Of a DNA stretch of 64,000 nucleotides, positions 11,004 through 19,743 are shown in pieces. Source of the stretch: Malaya genurostris. Taxonomy: Eukaryota > Arthropoda > Insecta > Diptera > Culicidae. The notes under the pieces were generated by a model that worked only from the letters and a program-made list of their open reading frames with translations, was not told the DNA's origin and ran no database searches. A program made the position numbers and the translations under genes. The DNA lies in NCBI RefSeq assembly GCF_030247185.1, contig NC_080572.1, positions 131,232,262 through 131,296,261 of the forward strand, given 5' to 3'. Each line of letters opens with the position of its first letter. The first letter of the stretch is position 1.

Positions 11004-12846
11004 ACCAGAGTAGTTACTATCTCTTCGCTTGTTTGGTGTGATATTGGTAGAGATGGGTATCTTGTTGGGACGGGAGGGGCAATTTGTAAATGGTTGGGCT
11101 GAGGGGTGGTCATGAACGAACGAGGAGATAGAGCTTGAGTGTTGCTGTTGCGTATAATTTGCATTCGTTGAGACAAGGGTAGCGATGGATTCGATCTGCG
11201 TTGGGGCACATGAATATGTGATTTCAGAACTGGGTTGCGTTCTAAAAAAGCGGCGATCGTCACACCGCTGGGCCAGAAATTTGGTAACGTTATTAGTTGC
11301 TCAAAGCCTGAAGGGACACTTAGTTTGAAAGAGATAAAAGAAAGTGGTCTCTCCTGATACTGTTTAACGAGTTTGAAACACTGAATAAATCGGCGATTAC
11401 AATTTGTTCGCGATTCCACGTAGCTTATAATATTCTCCTCAGTTTCACTTGGAAGAAATTTGGTTAAATAGTACCAATTGCCGTTACTGGTATCAGTAGA
11501 TATTTGTCGTGTAGGAGGTGCTACTAGAAGAGTAGAGAATTGGCTATTCATTCCATCTGTACAGTTATTAGTGACTAATGAGGAAATTGTTTCATTTCTG
11601 GGATTCGAATGTGCATTACTAGGAGCGAAATTGAACAGTGTAGGCCCTGAATAAGGAACATTAGAAATTATTTGTACATTAGCTTGCCTGGCCTGTTTGT
11701 TGGACGATACTTCCGACGTATGTATAGAGGTGGATGTTGGTATGTGCTGCGATGGGAACACGATGCGTTGTGCAGTAAGACCGTTGCTATGTGGTTTGTT
11801 GATAAAGGTGGCAGAAGAGGTATGTGAATTAACGACAGGTGGTTGCATAAAGTTGATATTGGCGGCGCTGGAAGTGAATGGTTCCGGTAGTAGTACAGTG
11901 GAATTCGTGGTGACTGCGGTGGTAGTTGGTAGTGGCATAGAACTGCTGTTCACGATGCAAGATGTAAGAGGTGTTGGCAGTGGTACTGTAGTGGTTGGTG
12001 GCAGTGGCGGAGCAGCATAATTGTTTATGTTTAGAAGAGTGTCTGGTAGAGAGCCTGTGCTGCTAACGGGCGGTGCAGGTAAAACTGTAGTGGTTTGCGG
12101 TGGTGGCGGAGCAGTGACAGTGTTGCATGTATTGGTGGTGGCAATGTATGACGGTGATGGAAGAACGGTATGAGCGATAGAAACTGACACTGGTATGACG
12201 GCAGTATCTACATTGTTTACATCAACGGTACGGGATGGACTTGCAGATTTGTCGTTGGTAATCATGTCTGAAACAAGTGAAGCTGTAGGTTTTGAGGTAG
12301 ATTTATTTGCTATTGGAACATCAACTCTCCGAATTTTCTCAGCTTGGGGTAAAGATGGTCTTCCCGTGCTGCTGGTGCGAGGCCTTTTATTGTTGTCCTC
12401 GAGTATCGATTCGAAGAGGTTGGTCAAATCGAGATGTAAGTCGTCTAGTCGCTCAAAAAACGAGCACCATCGTTGGCAGAGCGATCAGCATAATCCTGTA
12501 GTCCGGAACGATGGACGCAGCTAGGTCTAGCACAAGTGTTGGAGTACATGCGACAAAAAACTTGCATAGTATCCATTAAAGAGCCAATTGACTTTAGAGC
12601 CGAGGTAGTGCGTTGAAGAATAAGCTGCAGTGTTTCATCAGTAGTCTCGTTACGATAAGATAGTTCCCGGCACTGGGGACACAACCAGTATACTCCCGGG
12701 CAATCACGAAAAGATTTAACTGCCGAGATACTCAAGTTTGCGCATTTCACATGTAAATTTTTAGAGCAAGAACGGCATGCTATTTTGGTGCCTCGCGAAC
12801 TAGAAGAACCAAAACAAACATCAGCGTCACACTTGTTTCTTGTCAT
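11000..12846 (-). pseudogene. CR1/T1-type ORF1 of element b, one frameshift
   Basis: The N-terminal part (12846-12445) is a PHD-like zinc module: CDADVCFGSSS, CRSCSKNLHVKCANL and VYWLCPQCREL. The frame changes near 12458-12463, at a run of six T/A bases, and continues as a long Thr/Ser/Pro-rich linker with repeated VLP, TTT and PPPPQTT tracts (about residues 60-260 of the second part). It ends in an RRM-like block (WYYLTKFLPSETEENIISYV ... PLSFISFKLSVP). The linker makes this ORF1 more than twice as long as that of element a. I infer a nucleic-acid-binding role as in other CR1 ORF1 proteins. Confidence 0.8.
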
Positions 12847-13148
12847 TGTGATGAGAGTTGTGATCAGATGTCAGAGCCGTGAGTGCTTGAGGTACTCGTG
12901 AGTGCTGAACGGCTTCAATGTATATAACTCAGATGGCAGCTACTTTAGTTTCAGACGAATATTCTATGCGAAAAATTCTGCTTCAAACGTTTTGTCGAAA
13001 CTAATCCTGAATATCACAGAAGTGAGGTGCACCTCAACTCACTAAACGCGATAAAAATTTGAAAGTTTGCGATAGTTTTACACTATATAAAAATGATAAT
13101 CCACAGAGCGATAGTTAGAACTACTATTGACTTCGTTTACACTGAACC

Positions 13149-13670
13149 GAAAAATACTCTTTGCAACACTTGTGACACTGTTTTCCTCAGTTCCTCTATT
13201 GTATCGGAGAATATCAACACGTCGTCTATGTACACTATTTTATTTTTGATGTCTTTCAGAATTCGTGACATCTCTCTCTGAAATACTTCCGGCGCGCAAT
13301 TGACACCAAACATCAAGCGAGTAAAGCGAAACATTCCATTTTCCGAAAGAAATGTTGTTAAGTCTCTCGACTCCTCATTCAGCTCAAGGTGGTAAAAAGC
13401 ATTAGAGAGATCAAGTTTAGTGAAAAACTTGGCACCGTGTAGCTTAACCCTCATCTCATCAATTGTTGGCATTCTAAAGTATTCCCTCTTTATGGCTTTG
13501 TTTGGAGCTCTCATATTGACTACTAAGCGGAAGTCATCTTTCCCTTTAGGAACTGCGGACAGCCCGCTTATCCATTGAGGTGCAGATGTGACTTTTTCAA
13601 TTATACCTAGTGCTTCCATTTCTTCGAGTCTTCTGCGCGCTCCATCGCGGTATGCGGCTGGTATGTTATA
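13149..13670 (-). pseudogene. Gypsy-1 reverse transcriptase (part)
   Basis: This section holds the RT fingers and palm: MEALGIIEKVTSAPQWIS, RLVVNMRAPNKAIK, FTKLDLSNAFYHLELN, FRFTRLMFGVNCAPEVFQRE and the catalytic YIDDVLIF. The reading continues upstream through AYRDGARRRLEE to the mariner insertion at 13671 and resumes beyond 14597 without loss. Downstream, codons after VLQRV read into the CR1 element; the rest of RT lies at 3429. Catalytic residues are intact, but the gene is split. Confidence 0.9.
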
Positions 13671-13848
13671 TAGGGTGATTTTTTAAGAGCTTGAGAACTT
13701 TTTTAAACAATAAAACGCATAAAATTTGCAAAATCTCATCGGTTCTTTATTTTAAACGTTAGATTGGTACATGACATTTACTTTTTGAAGATAATTTCAT
13801 TTAAATGTTGACCGCGGCTGCGTCTTAGGTGGTCCATTCGGAAAGTCC
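13671..13848 (+). repeat. Mariner derivative, left inverted arm (178 bp)
   Basis: The arm begins TAGGGTGATTTTTTAAGAGC and ends GGTCCATTCGGAAAGTCC. It is the reverse complement of 14418-14595 with only the outermost base visibly different (T against C). It contains the transposase 3' coding end and stop codon. Confidence 0.92.
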
Positions 13849-14420
13849 AATTTTGGGCAACTTTTTCGAGCATTTCGGCCGGAATAGCCCGAATTTCTTC
13901 GGAAATGTTGTCTTCCAAAGCTGGAATAGTTACTGGCTTATTTCTGTAGACTTTAGACTTGACGTAGCCCCACAAAAAATAGTCTAAAGGCGTCAAATCG
14001 CATGATCTTGGTGGCCAACTTACCGGTCCATTTCTTGAGATGAATTGTTCTCCGAAGTTTTCCCTCAAAATGGCCATAGAATCGCGAGCTGTGTGGCATG
14101 TAGCGCCATCTTGTTGAAACCACATGTCAACCAAGTTCAGTTCTTCCATTTTTGGCAACAAAAAGTTTGTTAGCATCGAACGATAGCGATCGCCATTCAC
14201 TGTAACGTTGCGTCCAACAGCATCTTTGAAAAAATACGGTCCAATGATTCCACCAGCGTACAAACCACACCAAACAGTGCATTTTTCGGGATGCATGGGC
14301 AGTTCTTGAACGGCTTCTGGTTGCTCTTCACTCCAAATGCGGCAATTTTGCTTATTTACGTAGCCATTCAACCAGAAATGAGCCTCATCGCTGAACAAAA
14401 TTTGTCGATAAAAAAGCGGA
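13778..14420 (-). pseudogene. DD41D mariner-family transposase, C-terminal catalytic half
   Basis: The retained part has the first catalytic Asp in ILFSDEAHFWLNG, the second in WFQQDGATCHTA and the third in CDLTPLDYFLWG. I count 41 residues between the second and third Asp, which defines the DD41D group of the IS630-Tc1-mariner superfamily; classical mariners have 34. The N-terminal DNA-binding helix-turn-helix region is absent. The apparent start at 14437 lies in the right inverted arm and is an accident of the rearrangement, so this copy cannot make a complete transposase. Confidence 0.88.
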
Positions 14421-14595
14421 CTTTCCGAATGGACCACCTAAGACGCAGCCGCGGTCAACATTTAAATGAAATTATCTTCAAAAAGTAAATGTCATGTACC
14501 AATCTAACGTTTAAAATAAAGAACCGATGAGATTTTGCAAATTTTATGCGTTTTATTGTTTAAAAAAGTTCTCAAGCTCTTAAAAAATCACCCTG
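14418..14595 (-). repeat. Mariner derivative, right inverted arm (178 bp)
   Basis: It is the inverted partner of 13671-13848. On the plus strand it again encodes the transposase C-terminus (MDHLRRSRGQHLNEIIFKK, ending at 14488), showing that the arm is a duplicated coding end and not a normal terminal repeat. Confidence 0.92.
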
Positions 14596-14597
14596 TA

Positions 14598-15068
14598 GTA
14601 TGCATTTCGTACTGGTTGGACTGAGTAATCAACGCTGAACTTTATTTTAACGCCGGGCATTTTTTGAAATGTTACTTGTTCACAGGTACTAATTGATTCT
14701 TTTACTTTTAGGAGCCCCATATCACTGGCCGTGCCTCTCCCAAGTAATGATCGCTTGCCTGTTCTCACAACGAGAAAATCGGCGGTTATCTTAGGTTTTA
14801 TATAACCAACTACTTCAATGGTTGCTCTGAAGGTACATTCAACATGTATTGGTTTATCTGAAGCATAGGCTTGAAGGTTCTTGCTCAAAGGTTTTTCCAG
14901 AGGATCAAGTTTAACTTGCCCTTCTTCAAACTGTTGCTTCAAAAAGTCCCAATCTGAGCCTCCCAAGACATTCACATCAGCTCCAGAATCTATCAAGAAC
15001 TTTATCGGAAGAGATGAACCAATTCGACAATCAACTAACACGTCCTGAAGTGAAAGGGTGTTGATATC
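14598..15068 (-). pseudogene. Gypsy-1 retropepsin-type protease (start of pol)
   Basis: The aspartic protease that cleaves Gag-Pol shows the active-site triad context FLIDSGADVNVLGG (DSG in place of the commoner DTG) and the later block LLGRGTASDMGLLK. No methionine start is evident: the open frame extends upstream without a break to 15068, directly at the acceptor of the candidate intron. This supports synthesis as a Gag-Pol fusion. Downstream the frame is cut by the mariner element after AYY and resumes at 13670. Confidence 0.85.
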
Positions 15069-15177
15069 CTATAAAAGCAATTTAAAAAAAAATGTATATT
15101 TGTATCATATTTCTCTTCAAATATTACACAGAGCTTATTTACTACACCACTTTAATTGTAGGTAACTATTCTTATAC
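15069..15177 (-). other. Candidate spliceosomal intron joining gag to pol in gypsy-1
   Basis: On the minus strand the donor reads GACCAG/GTATAAG and the acceptor TTGCTTTTATAG/GATATC, preceded by a T-rich tract. The 109-bp interval contains the gag stop codon. Removing it joins the last gag Gln codon to the protease frame between complete codons (phase 0), with no stop. Unspliced RNA would make Gag and spliced RNA Gag-Pol. Only the splice-site match and frame logic support this; no transcript was seen. Confidence 0.55.
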
Positions 15178-16392
15178 CTGGTCTCCGCAACGTTCAGTAT
15201 TTGCGCTACTCGGAGTAACTTCATCCTTTATCAAATTTACATGTCGATCCCTGCAAGCTGCTGCGAAGTGTCCTATTTTGCCGCATAAATTGCAAGCCCT
15301 ACGTTTTGCTGGACATTCAGCTCCCATGTGCTTTGTACGAAAACATCTAAAGCATCTATTACGACGAGTCGCTTGTACCCGTTGTGGTACTCTTTCCCTA
15401 TATGACGTCGCATTGTTTTGATAAAACTTTTTAGCCGAATTCTCGAACTTATGTTGATCTTCTGCCCATCGTTTAAATCGGTTTTGTGAATTATTGTGCC
15501 GACTACTGCTTTCAGACAACGCATTCGTCTCAATGATGGATGATGCAGTCTCCGCGTGAAAAGCTTTGGCTCGAGTTGCTGATTGTACGATAAAATTAGA
15601 ATCGTGACCATACGTACGAGCAGCTTTTTTGAGTTCCTGGTTTCGAAGCCCCCTCAAAAGCTGAGTTCGGACGAAGCGATCTTGATCATCTATACTGTAG
15701 CCACATAACTGAACTTTCCTTGTCAACCGAGCATGAAAATTAACAGCAGACTCTCCTTCCTCTTGGTGCATTTTTGAAAAACTTTCATGCTCAGCAGCCG
15801 GATCAGTCATGGATTTGAGATACCGGTCGATATTACGAACGAAGTTCTCGTAACAATGGTCATCTTCCACGTGTGGTCGTAACTTGGCAGCACGAACGAT
15901 GCTTTTTAGTTCCTCCCCCATGGACAGTAGAAGCAAATCTACACGGCGCTTTGGATTCTTAACGTTTGACAAAGATGTTGCTATTTCGAAGTCTTCGATA
16001 AAACAGGTCCAAGCCTCCCACATCTTGGTAGCAGGGACGTTTTTTGGAAAAGGTGTGATGTTATCCCAACGAATAGCGTTTTCATTATTGATTTCAGGAA
16101 TGGCACGCGAACTTTCGATCGGTTGAACGGATGATTTTGGCACCCTGGATACATTGTTGCCTTTGGAGATTACTTTGATGATATCTTCAAGTTCTTTCAC
16201 TCTCTCTTCTAATGCTTGCTGGCAGTTTGGAGCAGGGATTGAGTAGTGTGCGAACTGGTTGTTAACATCATCGAGCTGTTCTTCTGTTTGGTTGGTGGAG
16301 GGAGCACGAACGTACAATCCTTGAATAGATTCAGTTGAAACAGTTTCTGGAATGGACGATGGGGCACGTAAATATTTTCCTGGAGTAGACAT
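15172..16392 (-). CDS. Gypsy-1 Gag polyprotein
   Basis: This 406-codon open frame is the structural protein of the retrotransposon particle. A capsid-like region lies around residues 120-260 (WEAWTCFIEDFEIATSLSNV, then KMHQEEGESAVNFHARLTR). Two CCHC zinc knuckles follow near the C-terminus (CFRCFRTKHMGAEC and CNLCGKIGHFAAAC), which bind element RNA. The ATG at 16392 follows the leader repeats. The stop at 15172 is 5 bp inside the candidate intron. The frame is undamaged. Confidence 0.92.
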   Translation of the reverse strand: MSTPGKYLRAPSSIPETVSTESIQGLYVRAPSTNQTEEQLDDVNNQFAHYSIPAPNCQQALEERVKELEDIIKVISKGNNVSRVPKSSVQPIESSRAIPEINNENAIRWDNITPFPKNVPATKMWEAWTCFIEDFEIATSLSNVKNPKRRVDLLLLSMGEELKSIVRAAKLRPHVEDDHCYENFVRNIDRYLKSMTDPAAEHESFSKMHQEEGESAVNFHARLTRKVQLCGYSIDDQDRFVRTQLLRGLRNQELKKAARTYGHDSNFIVQSATRAKAFHAETASSIIETNALSESSSRHNNSQNRFKRWAEDQHKFENSAKKFYQNNATSYRERVPQRVQATRRNRCFRCFRTKHMGAECPAKRRACNLCGKIGHFAAACRDRHVNLIKDEVTPSSANTERCGDQV

Positions 16393-16679
16393 TCTGCTTT
16401 CTGTTAATAGTTTTTTCTGAGAAAGATAATAGAAAACAGTACGAACAGTTATTCGATATCATCGATGACAAAATGTGCAATTAGGGCTTGCTTCATGACT
16501 GGATTATACTGATTTCTTGGAACCTAATTATTCCTCTAGAACAAATTAGTTTTGAATGACGCTATTTCAGGCTTTATGCTCTTTCGAATCAACTCTTTGA
16601 GATTTGCCACTATTGATCATTTTGTCTATTAAAACGGTTCTTTGATTTCGCTTATGGTCTGCGCTCTTCTCAACAACTT

Positions 16680-16895
16680 GCGGTCCTCTCAACACGCATT
16701 TTACTAGCGGTCCTCTCAACACGCTTCTTATTTGCGGTCCTCTCAACACGCACTTTATTTGTGGTCCTCTCAACACACTTCATTTGTGGTCCTCTCAACA
16801 CACACTTCTTTTTGCGGTCCTCTCGACTCGATCTAATTTACGGTCTTCTAACCTCTTTCATTCCTGGAACCTGCGGTCCTCTCGACCCGCATTCT
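16680..16895 (-). repeat. Leader tandem repeats of gypsy-1
   Basis: About seven units of roughly 28-45 bp are built on GCGGTCCTCTCAACACGC (plus-strand sense), with degeneration to the right. They lie in the untranslated leader between primer binding site and gag. The first few units have a 30-bp or 27-bp period, so a short minus-strand frame (16567-16776) reads as repeated VLRGPQI; I regard that peptide as fortuitous. Confidence 0.85.
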
Positions 16896-17050
16896 ATATG
16901 TCATCAACTAGCGCACTATTCCATTTAGTAGCTATTTGATTTCCACTTCATATATTTCCGTATACTTTTTGATGAATGATCGGTCTATGTTTCAGATTGA
17001 GCGTCACTACATTTATTTTCCCTTTAGATGACTTAAACAAAAGCGAAAAG

Positions 17051-17066
17051 CCTGCCATGGTCGCCA
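17051..17066 (-). other. Gypsy-1 primer binding site
   Basis: Two bases inside the 5' LTR, the minus strand reads TGGCGACCATGGCAGG. The initial TGG pairs with the CCA end of a tRNA, as in other LTR retrotransposons. I cannot name the tRNA from memory with confidence. Confidence 0.75.
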
Positions 17067-17068
17067 AA

Positions 17069-17268
17069 TGTGAAACGCGCATCGCCTTCCAGGAAATCAG
17101 CCATCACTCGCCCTGCTATTTACCGAACACGTCTTACCTGCTGGACTGACGCTTGAGTAATGAAGAGGACGCTTTGTTCTTTGGCGCTCTGCTCAATCGC
17201 GCCAAATGTGTGTCCGAAGGGAGTCCACAACATGGAGTGACGTATCATATGTCAACTCACCCCGCACA
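17069..17268 (-). repeat. Gypsy-1 5' LTR (200 bp)
   Basis: It is the partner of 1025-1224, starting TGTGCGGGG and ending GTTTCACA on the minus strand. The target duplicate CTGCC follows at 17269-17273. Confidence 0.93.
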
Positions 17269-18487
17269 CTGCCAATGCTTGAGAAGTATTTGTTAAAGGC
17301 TTCACATACTTCCTGGTCATTTGACGTATGGATTCCATCTGCAACTAGTTTGATTTTTTCTGTTTCCCTTACTCGACCCATAAATGTATTGAGATTTTTC
17401 CACAGTCTATAGTGACAAGTTGTGTTAAGCAAATTAGCATAATATAACTTTTTGCTAGATCTTTTCAGTTTATCAACCTTACTAGTTATGTGCTCAAGTA
17501 ATTCTTGTAAGTGTAAGTCACCCGGATGTTTACGTACTTTTTTCAGGTAGTTAGATTTTATCTGTATCAGTTTCCATAGATCGTAAGACATCCAAGGACA
17601 GTGATTGTTTTTCGTGTTGATGATTTTTGTGCACTGCAATAGAATTGAGTTGTAAGTGGATATAATATCGGAGAAACACTGTTCAACATCATCTACTATT
17701 GCTATATTATTAATAAACTCATTGAAATCTCTCTCGAGTTTTTTTGTAATCGACTACTTTCTTGACAAGAAGCTGTTTATGCCTCTGCATGTGCAATTTT
17801 ATAGTAGACACAATTAGAAGGTGGTCACTGATGTTGGTGAAAATTGTATCATTTCGCAAGCAAGATGCATCACATGATTTACATATAAAATGATCAAGTA
17901 CGTTGTTGCTTAATGGACGAGTAGCAAAGGTGTTAGTACAAAGGAAACCATAAGATTGCAGCAGGCTGCGGTATCGTTGGACAACATTGTTATTGGAAAG
18001 GTTGATGGGCACATTCATATCTCCTACTAGAAAACATGTTCTGTTGTCCCTGGACTGAGATATCCAGGATTCCAAGATGTCATGAAAACTAGCGAACTCA
18101 AACGAAGGGGGTCTGTAAACACATACGACATCAGAGAGCTGCCCATTTATATTGATTTCAACATGGATAGCATGTAGGCCATCAATGATCTCGTTTTGTA
18201 TAATGCTATGCGCGATCCCCTTTCTAATGAACACAGCTGGATTTGTACCCAGGAATATTGTAAATAGAGGTATTGCCATTTTTTATCCATGTCTCCCCAA
18301 TGACAATGATATCCAAAACAACATCACAGTCATTCAAAAAATATTTGATATTATCAAACTTATCTATGTTATTCATTCCTCTTATATTCGACTGGACTAT
18401 TCGTAGATCCTTGTTATTCTTCTCAGTGTAGCTTGTATTGAAGTCAGCAACACTATCGTGAAAAAAAATTTTAATCGTACTAGACAT
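17269..18487 (-). pseudogene. ORF2 N-terminal part of the split L2/CR1-like element: AP endonuclease
   Basis: The frame starts near 18487 and shows endonuclease blocks RIVQSNIRGMNN, VIGETWIKNG, FLVGDMNVPINL and TNISDHLLIV. It then passes into the linker before RT (CPWMSYDLWKLIQIKSNYLK, ... FNKYFSSIGS), where gypsy-1 cuts it. At least two frame changes occur (near 18250 and near 17700), so the element was already decaying or has decayed since. RT continues at 1024. Confidence 0.83.
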
Positions 18488-18495
18488 TTAAAATA

Positions 18496-19743
18496 AAGAG
18501 AATAAGACAAAAAAGGAACAATACAACAGAAAAAAGAAAATAGCATAGAAGTTAATTTTTTTTCTCTTAGGAGAGGGAGAGTCGATAGAGTTGGAGCTGT
18601 TTAAATAACGGGAGAACAATCGACTTAAGTCTTCCCTGTTCTTGATTAATTCCGGTTTTAAATTCTCGTCTTTTTTGACAAGTATAACTCCGCTTCTACC
18701 TGTCCAAATATATTTTATTTTGAGGAGTTCCTGTGCTTCCCTCAATTCTTTTAAGAGTTCTAGAGACAGCAAAGTTCGCTCGTAGCGGATTGAAATAGTT
18801 GTAGCTTTTCCGTTTGATAATAGAGTAGGATGAATCTATGTTGATAGTAACTTTTTAACGAGTCTTGTTTTGTTCATGACTTCGTCTTTAATTTCTGAAT
18901 TTTTTAAAAACTACCCTAATCGGGATTAGTGCACCTCCCGACCTACTATTTGTGAATATTCTTGTTGACGATACAATGGAATTAGGATCAAGAGACACAC
19001 CAAGAGTTGCAACTGTTTTTGAAACAATATCAGGCACATTCTCATTAGGAAGCATTGGAATACCGAATAACATCGCATTATTGCACGTTGCTTGCTTGTT
19101 AAATTTATCGACATTTAGTTCTATTTTGTTGACTTTTCCGGTTAGTGATGCATTTGACTGTTCTAGGGACAAGATTTCTCGTTTCAGTTCTTCATTTTCT
19201 GCTCTTGTTTTTGAAATCGGTTACAATGTTGTCAAATTTTGAGGACAAGAAATCTTGGGACGACTCAATTGCAGTGGTTATCTGTTTTACCTCCTTTCTG
19301 ACACAGCTCATTTCATTTGCCACGGCATTTGAAACCTCCAATCGAACACAGTTCATTTCTGAAGCTACTGCATTAGAAACTGTTCTCTCCAGTTTCTCCG
19401 CAAGTGCTGCATTTAAAACCTCCAATCGAACGCAGTTCATTTCTGAAGCCACCGCATTAGAAACTGTTCTCTCCAGTTTCTCCGCAAGTGCTGCGATCAT
19501 GGACGTATTATCGCCTTTCATTTCTATTATTCGCTGATATGTAGCAGAACAATCAGACGAACAGAAATATGAGGATTTTCGAATGCGTCTAATGGCATTC
19601 CCAATTATGTTACGGCATTTGAAATGTGCACTCGAAAAACAATACAGGCACGTTATTATTTTATTTGCATAATTTTCTTTTATGTTACATTCGACACAAT
19701 AAATCTCATCGTCAGCCATAGTCGGATAAGATGAGCAAACCAA
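18496..19743 (-). pseudogene. ORF1 of the split L2/CR1-like element: zinc finger, coiled coil, RRM-like
   Basis: The N-terminal module CVECNIKENYANKIITCLYC ... AHFKC ... YFCSSDC is a PHD-like zinc motif. A coiled-coil segment follows with an internal duplication: ALAEKLERTVSNAVASEMNC occurs twice and a third partial copy follows (19299-19480). After a frame change near 19180 the frame encodes an RRM-like part (AMLFGIPMLPNENVPDIVSK ... RIPIRVVF type region), then after another change a C-terminal block (WTGRSGVILVKKDENLKPE) at 18772-18590. The parts are in the right order for one ORF1 protein, broken by frameshifts. Confidence 0.75.

Larger units (their letters stand above)
8061..13148 (-). 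mobile_element. CR1/T1-type non-LTR retrotransposon b (decayed)
   Basis: A second element of the same clade lies directly upstream of element a, in the same orientation. It has its own ORF1 with a PHD-like motif and its own ORF2 with endonuclease and RT, but the sequences are clearly diverged from element a. ORF1 has one frameshift and ORF2 one in-frame stop. The 5' end lies near 13148, where gypsy-1 RT coding resumes. No separate microsatellite tail is seen at its 3' end near 8060, so element a may have inserted at or near that tail. Confidence 0.8.
13671..14595 (-). mobile_element. Fold-back derivative of a DD41D mariner-family element
   Basis: The element is flanked by TA (13669-13670 and 14596-14597), the target duplication expected for Tc1/mariner elements. 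Its two ends are inverted copies of 178 bp (13671-13848 and 14418-14595), far longer than ordinary mariner terminal repeats, and they include the 3' coding end of the transposase. Only about 570 bp of unique sequence lies between them, covering the catalytic half of the transposase. I infer that the 5' half was replaced by an inverted duplicate of the 3' end. Gypsy-1 coding sequence reads through in frame when the element is removed. Confidence 0.9.
1025..17268 (-). mobile_element. Gypsy-1: Ty3/gypsy LTR retrotransposon with nested insertions
   Basis: Near-identical 200-bp LTRs bound the element (1025-1224 and 17069-17268), starting TGTG and ending CACA on the minus strand. The order on the minus strand is 5' LTR, primer binding site, leader with tandem repeats, gag, candidate intron, protease, RT, RNase H, integrase, 3' LTR. 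RT before integrase identifies Ty3/gypsy rather than Ty1/copia. Two CR1 elements split RT from RNase H, and a mariner element splits protease from RT. Without the insertions the element would be about 5.6 kb. Its LTRs differ at few positions over 200 bp (for example 1143 and 17163), so insertion looks fairly young compared with the decay inside it. Confidence 0.93.

Noticed and set aside
11697..12020. 107-codon plus-strand frame rich in Val and Gly
   Set aside because: It is the antisense shadow of the Thr/Pro-rich linker of the CR1 ORF1.
14291..14488. Plus-strand frame ending in a transposase C-terminus
   Set aside because: It arises from the inverted arm of the mariner derivative and is not a separate gene.
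16567..16776. Small frame with repeated VLRGPQI
   Set aside because: It is a translation of leader tandem repeats; later units break the frame and no start context or conservation is visible.
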